Shown here piece after piece: positions 8,601 to 15,266 of a DNA stretch of 64,000 nucleotides; the stretch's first letter is position 1, and every line of letters begins with the position of its first letter. Position numbers and translations under genes: made by a program. Origin of the DNA: Methanobacteriota archaeon (GTDB lineage: Archaea > Thermoplasmatota > Thermoplasmata > UBA10834); assembly GCA_020347565.1 (NCBI GenBank), contig CP070732.1, positions 1,288,688 to 1,352,687 of the forward strand, given 5' to 3'. The notes under the pieces are model-generated. The model was not told where the DNA came from, ran no database searches, and saw nothing but the letters and a program-made list of their open reading frames with translations.

Positions 8601-10106
8601 CATGGCGACGGACACCGTGGCCACGCCCCCTGAGAGTTGGGCGACTCCTCGATCCACGACATAGCCCCTTGATACCACATCATAATAGACGTTCGTGGTG
8701 AAGGACTGCCCGGAGTAGAATATCTGGAACGAGCCTACCTCTCCCACATCGTAGTACGCCTTGTCGGAGACCACTTTCAGGCCAGATATGTCCGAAAGGT
8801 CGACGTATACAGCGTTGCGACGGGACCCCGGCTCACAGAACATGACTGCTGTCTCGCCCTGATACGTGAACCTGAACTTGGCGACTCCGCGTGAGTCTGT
8901 GGAGTTGCTTCCAATATACCTCCTGTCGTCATCAATGTAAAGATAGGCGCCGATCGAGTAGTCGGCGAGAGGGGCTCCGTTCGGAGTCCGTGCTATGACA
9001 TTGAACTCCGAGACGTATCCGGGGACGCAGCTGTCCGTCAGGACTGAGAGTACGACTGAGCTGGGGGCGATGGCGATGACCTTCGAACGAGTCTCGACAT
9101 GGCCGCCCGTGTCTTCTACCGTGAAGTTCACCTGCAGGTAGCCGTTGCCTCCGGTCTCGGTGAGTCCGACTGTATAGGTCACCGCCGGCAATGTGAATCC
9201 GAACTCTCCGCCCTCAAGCGTTCCGTCCGTGGAATAGAACGGGGTCCAGACGCCCAAGTAGAGGTTGGCCTCTATCGACACCGTGCCCTCGACGACCTTC
9301 CCGAAGAAGTACTCAGCCGATACGACGCCGGAAATGGATCTACCAACCTCGTACCAGTCGTCAAGGCCCAGGACGTCGACCCTGAACTTAGGCAGGACGT
9401 ATTCCTTCACGATCACCGCCTTGGTCTGGACGTCATCGTCCACGGTCGCGCTGATCGTATATGTCCCTTGGATGAGCTGGTCCGAGAGGGCGAAGTCATA
9501 GGATACGATTCCGAACTCGTTCGGTGTGAGGAGCTTCTTGAATATCTTGTCCCCGTTCGGGTCGACGACCTCCAACAGGACATCCGATTCCTGAGGAAGC
9601 GGGTTGGTGCCGGCATAGGTCAGTGCCCTCATGTGAATGACCTGGCCAGGCTGGTAGATCGGCTTGTCGGTGGTGATTATGGTCCTGATGGTGTTGTCGA
9701 GAACGGTCCCCGTCTCGGTCCTCTCCGGGCCCGATTCGACGATGATCTTCGCCTTGCCAGTGCCTGATGGTATGCTCAGGACAGGGGCGGCCATTCCTGC
9801 CGAGTCTGTTCTGCCAGACCAGACCTGTTCGGCCACGTCATCCTTCTCTAAGTACACCTCGACGTGCTCGTTGGCGAGGGGAGTACCGTCTTCGTCTATC
9901 GTCATCACAAGGATCGATACGTCCTGACCGGCGAGCACTCTGTCAGGCGCGTATGCTACGAGATTGAATTTGCTCGATAGGTAGGAGTCGTCAAGGCTGT
10001 ATACCATCACGCCAACCGCGCTCAGGACCACGGCTGCAATGAAGATCGGCACGAGTCCCTTCTCCGTCCGGAACGTCCTCGGATATCTTGCCCTCACCTT
10101 CCGCAT
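5664..10106 (-). CDS. alpha-2-macroglobulin family protein, thioester-containing, membrane-anchored
   Basis: 1480 residues. The thioester motif GCGEQ is present with Cys991 and Gln994, followed by an alpha/alpha-toroid thioester domain (about 970-1290) and a C-terminal receptor-binding-like domain. The first 950 residues are repeated beta-sandwich MG domains (for example TDKPIYQPGQVIHMRAL near residue 145, an MG-type signature). Residues about 18-36 are an N-terminal anchor. Unusually, residues about 655-712 form a membrane hairpin with a basic loop (RPRVSSKRR) between two helices, near where the bait region would fall. Family members trap proteases by covalent thioester linkage outside the cell. 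Transcribed divergently from the zinc-ribbon gene and probably with the winged-helix membrane protein downstream. Confidence 0.93.
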   Translation of the reverse strand: MRKVRARYPRTFRTEKGLVPIFIAAVVLSAVGVMVYSLDDSYLSSKFNLVAYAPDRVLAGQDVSILVMTIDEDGTPLANEHVEVYLEKDDVAEQVWSGRTDSAGMAAPVLSIPSGTGKAKIIVESGPERTETGTVLDNTIRTIITTDKPIYQPGQVIHMRALTYAGTNPLPQESDVLLEVVDPNGDKIFKKLLTPNEFGIVSYDFALSDQLIQGTYTISATVDDDVQTKAVIVKEYVLPKFRVDVLGLDDWYEVGRSISGVVSAEYFFGKVVEGTVSIEANLYLGVWTPFYSTDGTLEGGEFGFTLPAVTYTVGLTETGGNGYLQVNFTVEDTGGHVETRSKVIAIAPSSVVLSVLTDSCVPGYVSEFNVIARTPNGAPLADYSIGAYLYIDDDRRYIGSNSTDSRGVAKFRFTYQGETAVMFCEPGSRRNAVYVDLSDISGLKVVSDKAYYDVGEVGSFQIFYSGQSFTTNVYYDVVSRGYVVDRGVAQLSGGVATVSVAMTPDMEPFAQVRVYKIEKDMRVIRDAVTFGVGSSNVLSVDVSVEEDVYGPRDAVGLEMSVLRYDEPVIAALGISVVDEAVYEVGSMFSGFEEIIFGLDEAFIEPQYQLLTYVYTGSGSLPSETESVVSELDDARMASTWPSNVLEASELKEDAIRGFWYSMYLCLGVMAIALVRPRVSSKRRGSATVAVVLVLVIASGGAAVVGGYMMISGFGTSGSSPVPLMPRDTLKDELTEEFLMADGSPLVLGPKDTAYGDYTSDAQDSPLSKPTIVRQYFPETWYWTPCLVTDDGGLASVSLTAPDSITSWKVDVVASTSDGVVGTGSTSVTVFQPFFVEPNVPTSVVRGDEFPLSVIVYNYLNTTQTVNITLVDEPWFELVSNQIQSIVVPANYVSSVSFTIIADKVGWHTVTVYAESPEASDAVVRPIKIDPDGTKVETLYNGELCNDSVVETLLLSADRVEGSENAWVKIQGGIDAVFLEGVDEFIRHVSGCGEQSLSMLSIDILAYDTVMRIGATPEKMFTYESIVNQGIQHELMYLVDAKNGEGRGIVWFPGDRDVHPWLTSWGLIAFQDAINAGFGLDEDIIADMQSWLMSIQNDDGSWEFPDWGIYEFNNPLLRSKEIAATGYIARALLHSGVPGTDPHMTKAVDYIEANAHEVWDDPFSLSLSLLLLKASDGDAGLKASIADQLEELKMEDGNTCYWTSSTSLISDTSTFSRGTRVIETTGYAAMALSGIIGHVLSVEGAIRYLLNNRGALGGWSSTQDTVVAFHALRDIADRNTIENVTVEVSVNGEEVASLAIDEFQSDVTFLVDLRPFLTNVSEVEVQCTGIGSVLYSIYLEQFVPWPDEPQGSEDLVLTVTYDVTEISVTDTVTAHLYLMYDGPLAVIKMILVDLRAPMGLAFVPAEFESLRSSGVISSFDTNDRQVVVYLTDVESGVPVEFDYSLVAEMPIKSTVQGIDAWDMYDPDGLWSETLPVEFEVT

Positions 10107-10144
10107 ACCTTTTCACCGTCGAAGCCAAGAACGATCTACTCTTC

Positions 10145-10153
10145 TGATATACC
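10145..10153 (-). promoter_or_regulatory. TATA box of the alpha-2-macroglobulin gene
   Basis: On the minus strand GGTATATCA lies about 40 nt before the ATG at 10106, predicting a start of transcription near 10123 and a leader of about 17 nt. Confidence 0.5.
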
Positions 10154-10159
10154 GGCGGT

Positions 10160-10189
10160 TGACATGTCAAGATGTCATGTGGCATGTCA
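10160..10189. promoter_or_regulatory. TGTCA repeat array, candidate operator
   Basis: Three TGTCA elements begin at 10165, 10173 and 10185. The first is part of the perfect palindrome TGACATGTCA (10160-10169). The first and third (both CATGTCA) are 20 bp apart, two helical turns. The array sits between the divergent alpha-2-macroglobulin and zinc-ribbon promoters, so a regulator bound here could control both. Confidence 0.45.
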
Positions 10190-10235
10190 GGAATTCCGGT
10201 GTCGTTTTATGTACGGAGAATGCTATGCACTGGTC

Positions 10236-10430
10236 GTGTACTACTGCCCGAAGTGCGACCGAACGATTCCCAAGGAACGCCTTGCGGAGATAGATGCCGA
10301 CCTCAAGGAGAGATTCGGCAAGGGCTGCCTGGAGAGCATGAAGTGTCCTGTGTGCGAGACGGATTTCATCGACATGGAGAGCGTCCAGCCCGGAGGCGAG
10401 AGGCATGTCGGAGAGACACGTAGGAGATAG
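10236..10430 (+). CDS. small zinc-ribbon protein
   Basis: 64 residues with two knuckles, CPKC near the N-terminus and CPVC about 35 residues later, a probable single zinc site. The GTG at 10236 is chosen because a TATA-like TTTTATG at 10205-10211 would give a leaderless transcript beginning there and the product starts with a knuckle, as small zinc-ribbon proteins often do. An in-frame ATG at 10209 would add nine residues, and a GTG at 10164 would run through the operator array. The 3' end overlaps the creatininase-like gene by 26 nt. Function not recognised; it may be a nucleic-acid or protein-binding accessory. Confidence 0.6.
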   Translation: MYYCPKCDRTIPKERLAEIDADLKERFGKGCLESMKCPVCETDFIDMESVQPGGERHVGETRRR

Positions 10431-11163
10431 GCTGTGGTTCGACCAGATGACCAGCCCTCAGCTCGCAGAGTATGTCAGTGGAGCCCATCTGGTGATTCTG
10501 CCGTTCGGCTCGATCGAGGAGCACGGATCTCACCTTCCCCTCGGAACTGACTCCTTCCAGTGCGAGAGCATCGTCAAGAGGGTTGCAGCCGCGTTCGGTG
10601 CGCTCGTTCTTCCGCCCATAAGGTATGGCGAGTGCAGGACGACCCGCAGGTTCCCGGGCACGATCTCCCTCAGGTCCGAGACGGTGAGGGCGATCGCTGA
10701 GGACGTGATGATGGAACTCGCCCGGAACGGCGTGGTGAACGTCCTCGTACTGTCCGGCCACGCTGGCAGCGGACATATGGCTGCAATCAAACTCGGAGCG
10801 CAGGGTGCTGTCGAGAGGGACAGTCGCCTGAAGGTTATGGTGCTCTCTGACTGCGACATCGCGTACGAGCTCGCGGGCGAGGAGTTCCCAGCCAATGATG
10901 GTCATGCAGGCCAGGTAGAGACCTCCAGGATGCTCGCCATTCGCCCGGACCTCGTCGGTGACGACCGTCCCGTGGGCGAGTCACGCCCCCCCAAGTTCAT
11001 GATCCTGAAGGACCCTGAGCGCTACATTCCGACGGGCGTGATGGGCGATCCGAGAGGGGCGTCTGAAGACAAGGGCAGGCGAATCGATGATTACGTTGTC
11101 GGGAAGCTGTGCGAGATGATCGCGGAGAACTTCGGGCTTCCTGCGAAGGCGACCGAGGATTGA
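10405..11163 (+). CDS. creatininase-family amidohydrolase, possible ArfB formamide hydrolase
   Basis: Metal-dependent amidohydrolase of the creatininase family. The metal-ligand pattern E-x-H ... D is seen as Glu38, His40 and Asp49 in SIEEHGSHLPLGTD, followed by SGHAGSGHMAA and NDGHAGQVETS, which supply the remaining ligands. In archaea this family includes ArfB, the deformylase of riboflavin and F420 precursor synthesis, and that is the most likely role; creatinine or mycofactocin-type substrates are alternatives. 252 residues is typical. The start has a GGAGG ribosome-binding site about 8 nt upstream and overlaps the zinc-ribbon gene. rpiA follows 25 nt later. Confidence 0.85.
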   Translation: MSERHVGDRLWFDQMTSPQLAEYVSGAHLVILPFGSIEEHGSHLPLGTDSFQCESIVKRVAAAFGALVLPPIRYGECRTTRRFPGTISLRSETVRAIAEDVMMELARNGVVNVLVLSGHAGSGHMAAIKLGAQGAVERDSRLKVMVLSDCDIAYELAGEEFPANDGHAGQVETSRMLAIRPDLVGDDRPVGESRPPKFMILKDPERYIPTGVMGDPRGASEDKGRRIDDYVVGKLCEMIAENFGLPAKATED

Positions 11164-11188
11164 GATTCCGTATCAGGTGGGTGAGTTC

Positions 11189-11875
11189 ATGGGTCCGAAA
11201 GAGGCGGCGGCTGTTGAGGCGGTCAAGTATGTCGAGGACGGCATGGTCGTGGGGCTCGGTAGCGGCTCGACGGCGAGCATCGCGATAAAGCTGATGGGCG
11301 AGAAGGTGAAGGAGGAAGGGATCGAGGTAACCGGCATACCGACATCTGCGGCGTCGGACCTCCTCGGCAGGGCTGTCGGCATCAAGATCGGCGACCTCGA
11401 CGACCACAGACATGTCGACATGACGATAGACGGAGCTGACGAGGTGGATGCGGACCTGAACCTCGTCAAAGGTCTCGGAGGAGCCCTTGTGAGGGAGAAG
11501 ATGGTGGCCGCTGCGACGCGGCTGGAGATGATAGTCGTCGACGAGTCGAAGCTGGTGGTGTACCTCGGCCAGAAGGCCCCTGTTCCGGTGGAGGTGGTCG
11601 GCTTCTCCCACGTGAGCACGATGCGGAGGCTCGCGGCGCTCGGGTGCGACCCCGTCGTACGGCTTGCGGACGGGAAGCCCTACGTGACGGACAACGGCAA
11701 CATGATAATCGACTGCAAGTTCGAGAGAATCGAGGACCCCGCCTCGCTCGAATCGATTCTCAATGTGGTCCCCGGCGTCGTCGACAACGGACTCTTCATA
11801 GGGCTAGCAGACAAGGTGATAGTCGGTTCAGAAGAAGGCGTGCACATAATCGAGCGGCCGGAACAGCCTCTGTGA
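11189..11875 (+). CDS. rpiA: ribose-5-phosphate isomerase A
   Basis: Interconverts ribose 5-phosphate and ribulose 5-phosphate. Family motifs visible: VGLGSGSTASIAI (phosphate loop), TIDGADEVDADLNLVKGLGGAL with the active-site aspartates, and VDESKLV. The ATG at 11189 is preceded by GGTGGGTGAG; a GTG at 11177 would add four residues. 228 residues is normal for RpiA. It completes the non-oxidative pentose phosphate route together with the transketolase and transaldolase genes at 20.9-23.3 kb, although it is not in that operon. Confidence 0.95.
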   Translation: MGPKEAAAVEAVKYVEDGMVVGLGSGSTASIAIKLMGEKVKEEGIEVTGIPTSAASDLLGRAVGIKIGDLDDHRHVDMTIDGADEVDADLNLVKGLGGALVREKMVAAATRLEMIVVDESKLVVYLGQKAPVPVEVVGFSHVSTMRRLAALGCDPVVRLADGKPYVTDNGNMIIDCKFERIEDPASLESILNVVPGVVDNGLFIGLADKVIVGSEEGVHIIERPEQPL

Positions 11876-11884
11876 GTTACGCGG

Positions 11885-12250
11885 TCACTTCGCGAGTTCT
11901 TTGAGCTGCTTGATGTTCGCCTCGATCCCCTCTATCCTCTTCCTCTCCTCGGACTCGAGGATCTCGACGATCTTGTCGAAGGGTATCGCCAACTTGTTCG
12001 AGTGGACGGGTCTGCCCTTCCCCTCCTTCTTGATGTCCCTCTTCGTGACCCACTTCCTCCTGCGCAGGTCCTGCATCGCGATGGACACCTCTGGCTGCCT
12101 CAGTCCGGTCGCGCTCTCGATCTCGACAGATGTGGTCTCCTCCTTCTTCCTGAGGTAGACCAGGGTCTTGGCCATGTTCTTGGAAAGGCCCGTCCTCATG
12201 AGGAGCTCCACGAGCACCTCGTCCTTCTTCGTGAGACCCTTATCTGTCAT
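11885..12250 (-). CDS. winged-helix transcriptional regulator with C-terminal coiled coil
   Basis: 121 residues. A helix-turn-helix lies at about residues 30-75 (TSVEIESATGLRQPEVSIAMQDLRRRKWV), followed by a basic wing and a charged helix (about 95-121, IEGIEANIKQLKELAK) likely to dimerise. This is the small MarR/TrmB-like type common in euryarchaea. TATA TTATAAATA (minus, 12266-12279) places the transcription start at the ATG, so the mRNA is probably leaderless. It converges on rpiA with 9 nt between stops. Targets unknown; the AT-rich shared upstream region with eL44 could be one. Confidence 0.85.
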   Translation of the reverse strand: MTDKGLTKKDEVLVELLMRTGLSKNMAKTLVYLRKKEETTSVEIESATGLRQPEVSIAMQDLRRRKWVTKRDIKKEGKGRPVHSNKLAIPFDKIVEILESEERKRIEGIEANIKQLKELAK

Positions 12251-12484
12251 ATTAAGTGCCCACCCAATTATTTATAACCATATATTTATTAGTTACCATT
12301 TGAATAGGAATATAAATTGTCTGCCCCGAAAATCGGACGTCGATTTGGGGGCATCGGGACACCCCTTTTCGACGCCCGAGACGCCCGGGAAAGGGTCCCC
12401 GTCTTTGCCCGCGTGGCCAATCGGCAATGCTTTAATATGAGTTCCCGCTTACTCGTCACCAGCCCTTCAGGGCCGCTGATGTTC
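12251..12484. promoter_or_regulatory. divergent promoter region between the HTH regulator and eL44
   Basis: An AT-rich block (about 12264-12316) holds the minus-strand TATA of the regulator and a plus-strand AATATAAA at 12309-12316. The eL44 TATA (TTTAATAT, 12431-12438) lies further down. The 100 nt between the two plus-strand TATA elements is GC-rich with several short self-complementary stretches but no reading frame I trust. Confidence 0.45.
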
Positions 12485-12766
12485 ATGAAGAGACCGAGGG
12501 TCACTAAAGGCTACTGCCCCAACTGCAAGAAGCACACGGAGCTCGAGGTCGAGCGTGTCAAAACGAGGCCTCGGAGCGAGCTGAAGTGGGGGCAGCGGCG
12601 ATACAGGCGCGCGACGTCCGGATACGGAGGGTTCCCGAGGCCGAAGTACGAGGGGAGGCAGAAGCCCACGACGCGCGTCAACCTGAGGTATCGCTGCAAG
12701 ATCTGCAAGAAGGCGCATCAGAGGCCCGGCATAAGAGCGAAGACATTCGAGCTGAAGGAGGCCTGA
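12485..12766 (+). CDS. rpl44e: 50S ribosomal protein eL44 (L44e)
   Basis: 93 residues. The zinc-binding pairs YCPNCKKHTE near the N-terminus and RCKICKKAHQRPG near the C-terminus, with the basic middle rich in Arg, are those of L44e, which sits near the E site of the large subunit. First gene of the conserved archaeal block eL44-eS27-aIF2alpha-Nop10-PAC2. The start at 12485 fits the family N-terminus (MKRPRVTKGYCP); an ATG at 12479 would add two residues. Confidence 0.96.
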   Translation: MKRPRVTKGYCPNCKKHTELEVERVKTRPRSELKWGQRRYRRATSGYGGFPRPKYEGRQKPTTRVNLRYRCKICKKAHQRPGIRAKTFELKEA

Positions 12767-12770
12767 GGCG

Positions 12771-12956
12771 TTGGACGCGATTCCGGCCCCGAAGAGCAAG
12801 TTCATCACCATCAAATGCCAGGACTGCGGCAACGAGCAGACGGCTTTCGACAAGCCCGCGACGCACGTGAAGTGCCATGTGTGCGGCGCGACCCTGATAC
12901 GGCCCACCGGCGGCAAGGGAGAGGTCAGGGGCGAGCTGCTCGGAGAGGTACAGTGA
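12771..12956 (+). CDS. rps27e: 30S ribosomal protein eS27 (S27e)
   Basis: 61 residues with a C4 zinc site, CQDCGNEQ and CHVCGATL, as in S27e. TTG start with GGAGG 8 nt upstream, 4 nt after the eL44 stop; the stop overlaps the aIF2alpha ATG by one base, so the block is translationally coupled. Confidence 0.95.
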   Translation: MDAIPAPKSKFITIKCQDCGNEQTAFDKPATHVKCHVCGATLIRPTGGKGEVRGELLGEVQ

Positions 12957-13741
12957 TGCTTCGCAAGTCGGATTTTCCAGAGGTTGGAGAGCTCGTCGTC
13001 TGCAGCGTGCAGAACGTGAAGAACTTCGGCGCCTTCGTCACGCTCGACGAGTACGACGGGCGCGAGGGCTTCATACACGTCCGGGACGTCGCCACGGGAT
13101 GGGTCAAGTACATACGGGACCACGTGAGGGAAGGACAGAAGATCGTCTGCCGCGTTCTCGGCGTGGACGCGAGCAAGGGGCACATCGACCTCTCGCTCAA
13201 GCAGGTCAACGACCACCAACGGCGCGAGAAGGTCCAGGAGTGGAAGAACGAGAAGAAGGCGGAGAAGCTCCTGGAGATGGCTGGGGAGAAGCTCGGCAGG
13301 ACGCCAGAGCAGGTCCATGCGGAGGTCAGCGACAAGCTCATCGAGGAGTTCGGGAGCCTGTACGGCGCCCTGGAGGAGACCGCCGCGAACCCCGACGCCA
13401 TCAAGGGCCTCGGCATAGACAAGAAGTGGTCTGGCGTGATATCGTCGCTCGCGAGCGAGAGCATACAGCTGCCCTCTGTCGCGATAGACGGCGTGCTCGA
13501 GATCACGAGCCCGGCACCGGACGGCATAGACCTGATCCAGAAGTCGCTGGCGTACGGCCTCGAGGACAGGAAGGCGGAGGTGGACATCCACTACCTCGGG
13601 GCCCCGAGGTATAGGATCACCGTCAAGGCCGAGGACTACAAGATCGCGGAGGAGGAGCTGAAAACCGCTGTTGACAGGATCATCGAGTCGATCGGCGAGA
13701 CGGGCGGGTCGGCCTCCTTCAAGAGGAAGGAGGACAAGTGA
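12956..13741 (+). CDS. eif2a: translation initiation factor aIF2 subunit alpha
   Basis: 261 residues: an N-terminal S1/OB domain (about 8-85, VVCSVQNVKNFGAFVTLDEY and DASKGHIDLSLK), a helical middle domain and a C-terminal alpha/beta domain that contacts aIF2gamma. Part of the heterotrimer carrying initiator tRNA to the 30S subunit. ATG overlaps the eS27 stop; the stop overlaps the Nop10 GTG. Confidence 0.96.
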   Translation: MLRKSDFPEVGELVVCSVQNVKNFGAFVTLDEYDGREGFIHVRDVATGWVKYIRDHVREGQKIVCRVLGVDASKGHIDLSLKQVNDHQRREKVQEWKNEKKAEKLLEMAGEKLGRTPEQVHAEVSDKLIEEFGSLYGALEETAANPDAIKGLGIDKKWSGVISSLASESIQLPSVAIDGVLEITSPAPDGIDLIQKSLAYGLEDRKAEVDIHYLGAPRYRITVKAEDYKIAEEELKTAVDRIIESIGETGGSASFKRKEDK

Positions 13742-13905
13742 CCCGAAGCCTCCTCAGGAAGTGCCCTTCCTGCGGGTCGTACACGCTGAAGGACGGCTGC
13801 CCTCAGTGCGGAGGCGCAACGTTGATGCCGGTCCCGGCCAAGTACTCGCCTGGCGACCGGTACGGCGAGTACAGGCGCAAGTTGAAGAGGGATTCGTCAG
13901 GGTGA
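13738..13905 (+). CDS. nop10: H/ACA RNP protein Nop10
   Basis: 55 residues, starting with GTG inside the last codon of aIF2alpha. Translation begins VTRSLLRKCPSCGSYTL and continues with CPQCGG and PAKYSPGDRYGEYRR, the zinc ribbon and conserved linker of Nop10. It binds Cbf5 in the archaeal pseudouridylation complex. Its place between aIF2alpha and the PAC2 protein is conserved in euryarchaea. Confidence 0.94.
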   Translation: MTRSLLRKCPSCGSYTLKDGCPQCGGATLMPVPAKYSPGDRYGEYRRKLKRDSSG

Positions 13906-13911
13906 TGTCAC

Positions 13912-14670
13912 ATGGATGATGTTGTCGTCGTCTACAAGGAGAGGCCAGAGCTGAAAGCCCCTGTCCTGATCGAGGGGCTCCCAGGTGTCGGCAACGTGGG
14001 CAAGCTGGCGGCCGAGCACCTCGCGGACCAGCTTAAGGCGACGAAGTTCTTGGAGATATTCTCGAAGTACTTCCCGCCGCAGGTGCTGGTTGGCGACTCC
14101 GGCGTGGTCAAGCTCGTCAGCAACGAGATGTCCTACGTCAAGAGGCCCGACTCCGAGCACGACCTCGTGATACTCGTCGGCGACTACCAGGGGCTCACGC
14201 CTGACGGACAGTACGAGCTGTCGGACCGCGTGCTCAAGGTGGCGAAGGAGCTGGGCGTTAGTATGGCCTTCACGCTCGGAGGCTACGGCCTCGGCAAGCT
14301 CGTGGAGAAGCCGAGGGTGCTCGGGGCCGTAACGGACGAGGACCTCGTCGAGGAGATGAAGGGACACGGCGTGACCTTCTCGAAGGGCGAGCCCGGGAGC
14401 GGCATCGTGGGCGCGAGCGGTCTCCTGCTGGGCCTCGGCAAGGTCTACGGGATGCGGAGCGTCTGCCTCATGGGCGAGACGTCCGGATACTTCGTGGACC
14501 CGAAGGCGGCGCAGGCCGTGCTCGAGGTGCTGTCCGAGGTGCTCGACTTCAAGCTGGACTTCTCCGACCTGGAGGACAAGGCGGAGCAGATCGACGCTCT
14601 GACGTCGAAGCTCAAGGAGACGGAGCCGCAGCCGGAGCCGAAGAAGGAAGACCTGGGCTACATCGGATGA
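13912..14670 (+). CDS. PAC2-family protein (proteasome assembly chaperone type)
   Basis: 252 residues. PAC2 fold with PVLIEGLPGVGNVGKLAAEHL at residues 17-37 and the internal SGIVGASGLLLGLGKVYGM. Archaeal members next to Nop10 resemble PbaA/PbaB chaperones and COG2047. The C-terminal 35 residues are charged and likely helical. The ATG is preceded by AGGGTGATG. Exact function in this organism not established. Confidence 0.85.
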   Translation: MDDVVVVYKERPELKAPVLIEGLPGVGNVGKLAAEHLADQLKATKFLEIFSKYFPPQVLVGDSGVVKLVSNEMSYVKRPDSEHDLVILVGDYQGLTPDGQYELSDRVLKVAKELGVSMAFTLGGYGLGKLVEKPRVLGAVTDEDLVEEMKGHGVTFSKGEPGSGIVGASGLLLGLGKVYGMRSVCLMGETSGYFVDPKAAQAVLEVLSEVLDFKLDFSDLEDKAEQIDALTSKLKETEPQPEPKKEDLGYIG

Positions 14671-14711
14671 CTTCTCCTACTCGGAAGAAGGCGAGGGCCT
14701 ATCCTGAGTGG

Positions 14712-14722
14712 AAATAAAAAAA
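14712..14722 (-). terminator. T-tract terminator of the RHH gene
   Basis: On the minus strand a run of seven T followed by ATTTC, about 70 nt past the RHH stop, is the kind of T-rich signal that terminates archaeal RNA polymerase. Confidence 0.5.
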
Positions 14723-14791
14723 GGGGGGGAGGTTATCCTGATTCGTGAGTCGAGGAATAAAGTAGTTAGAGTGCATCCCATCCCGTTCTGA

Positions 14792-15028
14792 CTACTTCTT
14801 CAGGTATTCTTCCTCGTACGCTCTTGCCGTGGCCAGTGTCTGTTCTGCGTGCTCGAACTTCTTCATCCTGTCCACTACGAGCTCGAGACGCGTGTATATC
14901 AGGTCTCTGATCGCGGCGCGGATCGCCTCGGAGCGGGACGGGAAGTCGTCGATTTCGACGAGCATGTCGAGGACTCGAAGATGCCTCTCAGGTACTCTGA
15001 TGGTTATCTTCTCACTGTCGCCATCCAT
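14792..15028 (-). CDS. ribbon-helix-helix regulator, CdrS-like
   Basis: 78 residues. EKITIRVPERHLRVLDMLV gives the DNA-contacting beta strand and helix A, and FPSRSEAIRAAIRDLI helix B. This is close to the short CopG-type archaeal regulators such as CdrS, which controls cell-division genes in haloarchaea, but with about 25 extra C-terminal helical residues. A strong ribosome-binding site GGGGTGAT lies 5-6 nt before the ATG. Its own promoter region contains TGTCAGACA at 15095, a likely autoregulatory site. Targets are inferred only. Confidence 0.87.
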   Translation of the reverse strand: MDGDSEKITIRVPERHLRVLDMLVEIDDFPSRSEAIRAAIRDLIYTRLELVVDRMKKFEHAEQTLATARAYEEEYLKK

Positions 15029-15094
15029 CGCACATCACCCCGCCGCTCTCTCGCCGCACGTCCGACCTACGCTGTACCTCCATTGCCATACGCC

Positions 15095-15118
15095 TGTCAG
15101 ACAAATCCCTTATAAAAT
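15095..15118 (-). promoter_or_regulatory. RHH promoter with TGTCAGACA element
   Basis: Minus-strand TATA ATTTTATAAG at 15108-15118 (a second, TTTTATATAT, at about 15124-15133). Immediately downstream of it on that strand lies the 9-nt palindrome TGTCAGACA (15095-15103), placed where a bound repressor would block initiation. Confidence 0.45.
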
Positions 15119-15213
15119 TGTGAATATATAAAACTTCGGCCAATGGACTTCACGCGTGATAATCACCGCGCGCTCCAGAACCGGGAACGCCCTGGAACGC
15201 TTCAGAAAAACGA

Positions 15214-15219
15214 TTTATA
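15214..15219 (+). promoter_or_regulatory. TATA box of tRNA-Tyr
   Basis: TTTATA preceded by an A-rich stretch, predicting transcription start near 15242, about 25 nt before the mature tRNA 5' end. Confidence 0.5.
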
Positions 15220-15241
15220 GCGAGTTCATGATAAGGTGCCT

Positions 15242-15258
15242 CGCACCGGTTCGGTGCG
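15242..15258 (+). other. 7-bp hairpin in the tRNA-Tyr leader
   Basis: CGCACCG, GTT, CGGTGCG: a perfect 7-bp stem with a 3-nt loop lying 8 nt before the tRNA. From the TATA position it would be the first thing transcribed. Confidence 0.6.
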
Positions 15259-15266
15259 GCCGTGAC

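Noticed and set aside
10164-10235. N-terminal extension of the zinc-ribbon protein to the GTG at 10164
   Set aside because: It would translate through the TGTCA array and lies upstream of the likely TATA element.
12467-13591. 374-codon minus-strand frame opposite eL44-eS27-aIF2alpha
   Set aside because: Antisense to three certain genes, no motif.
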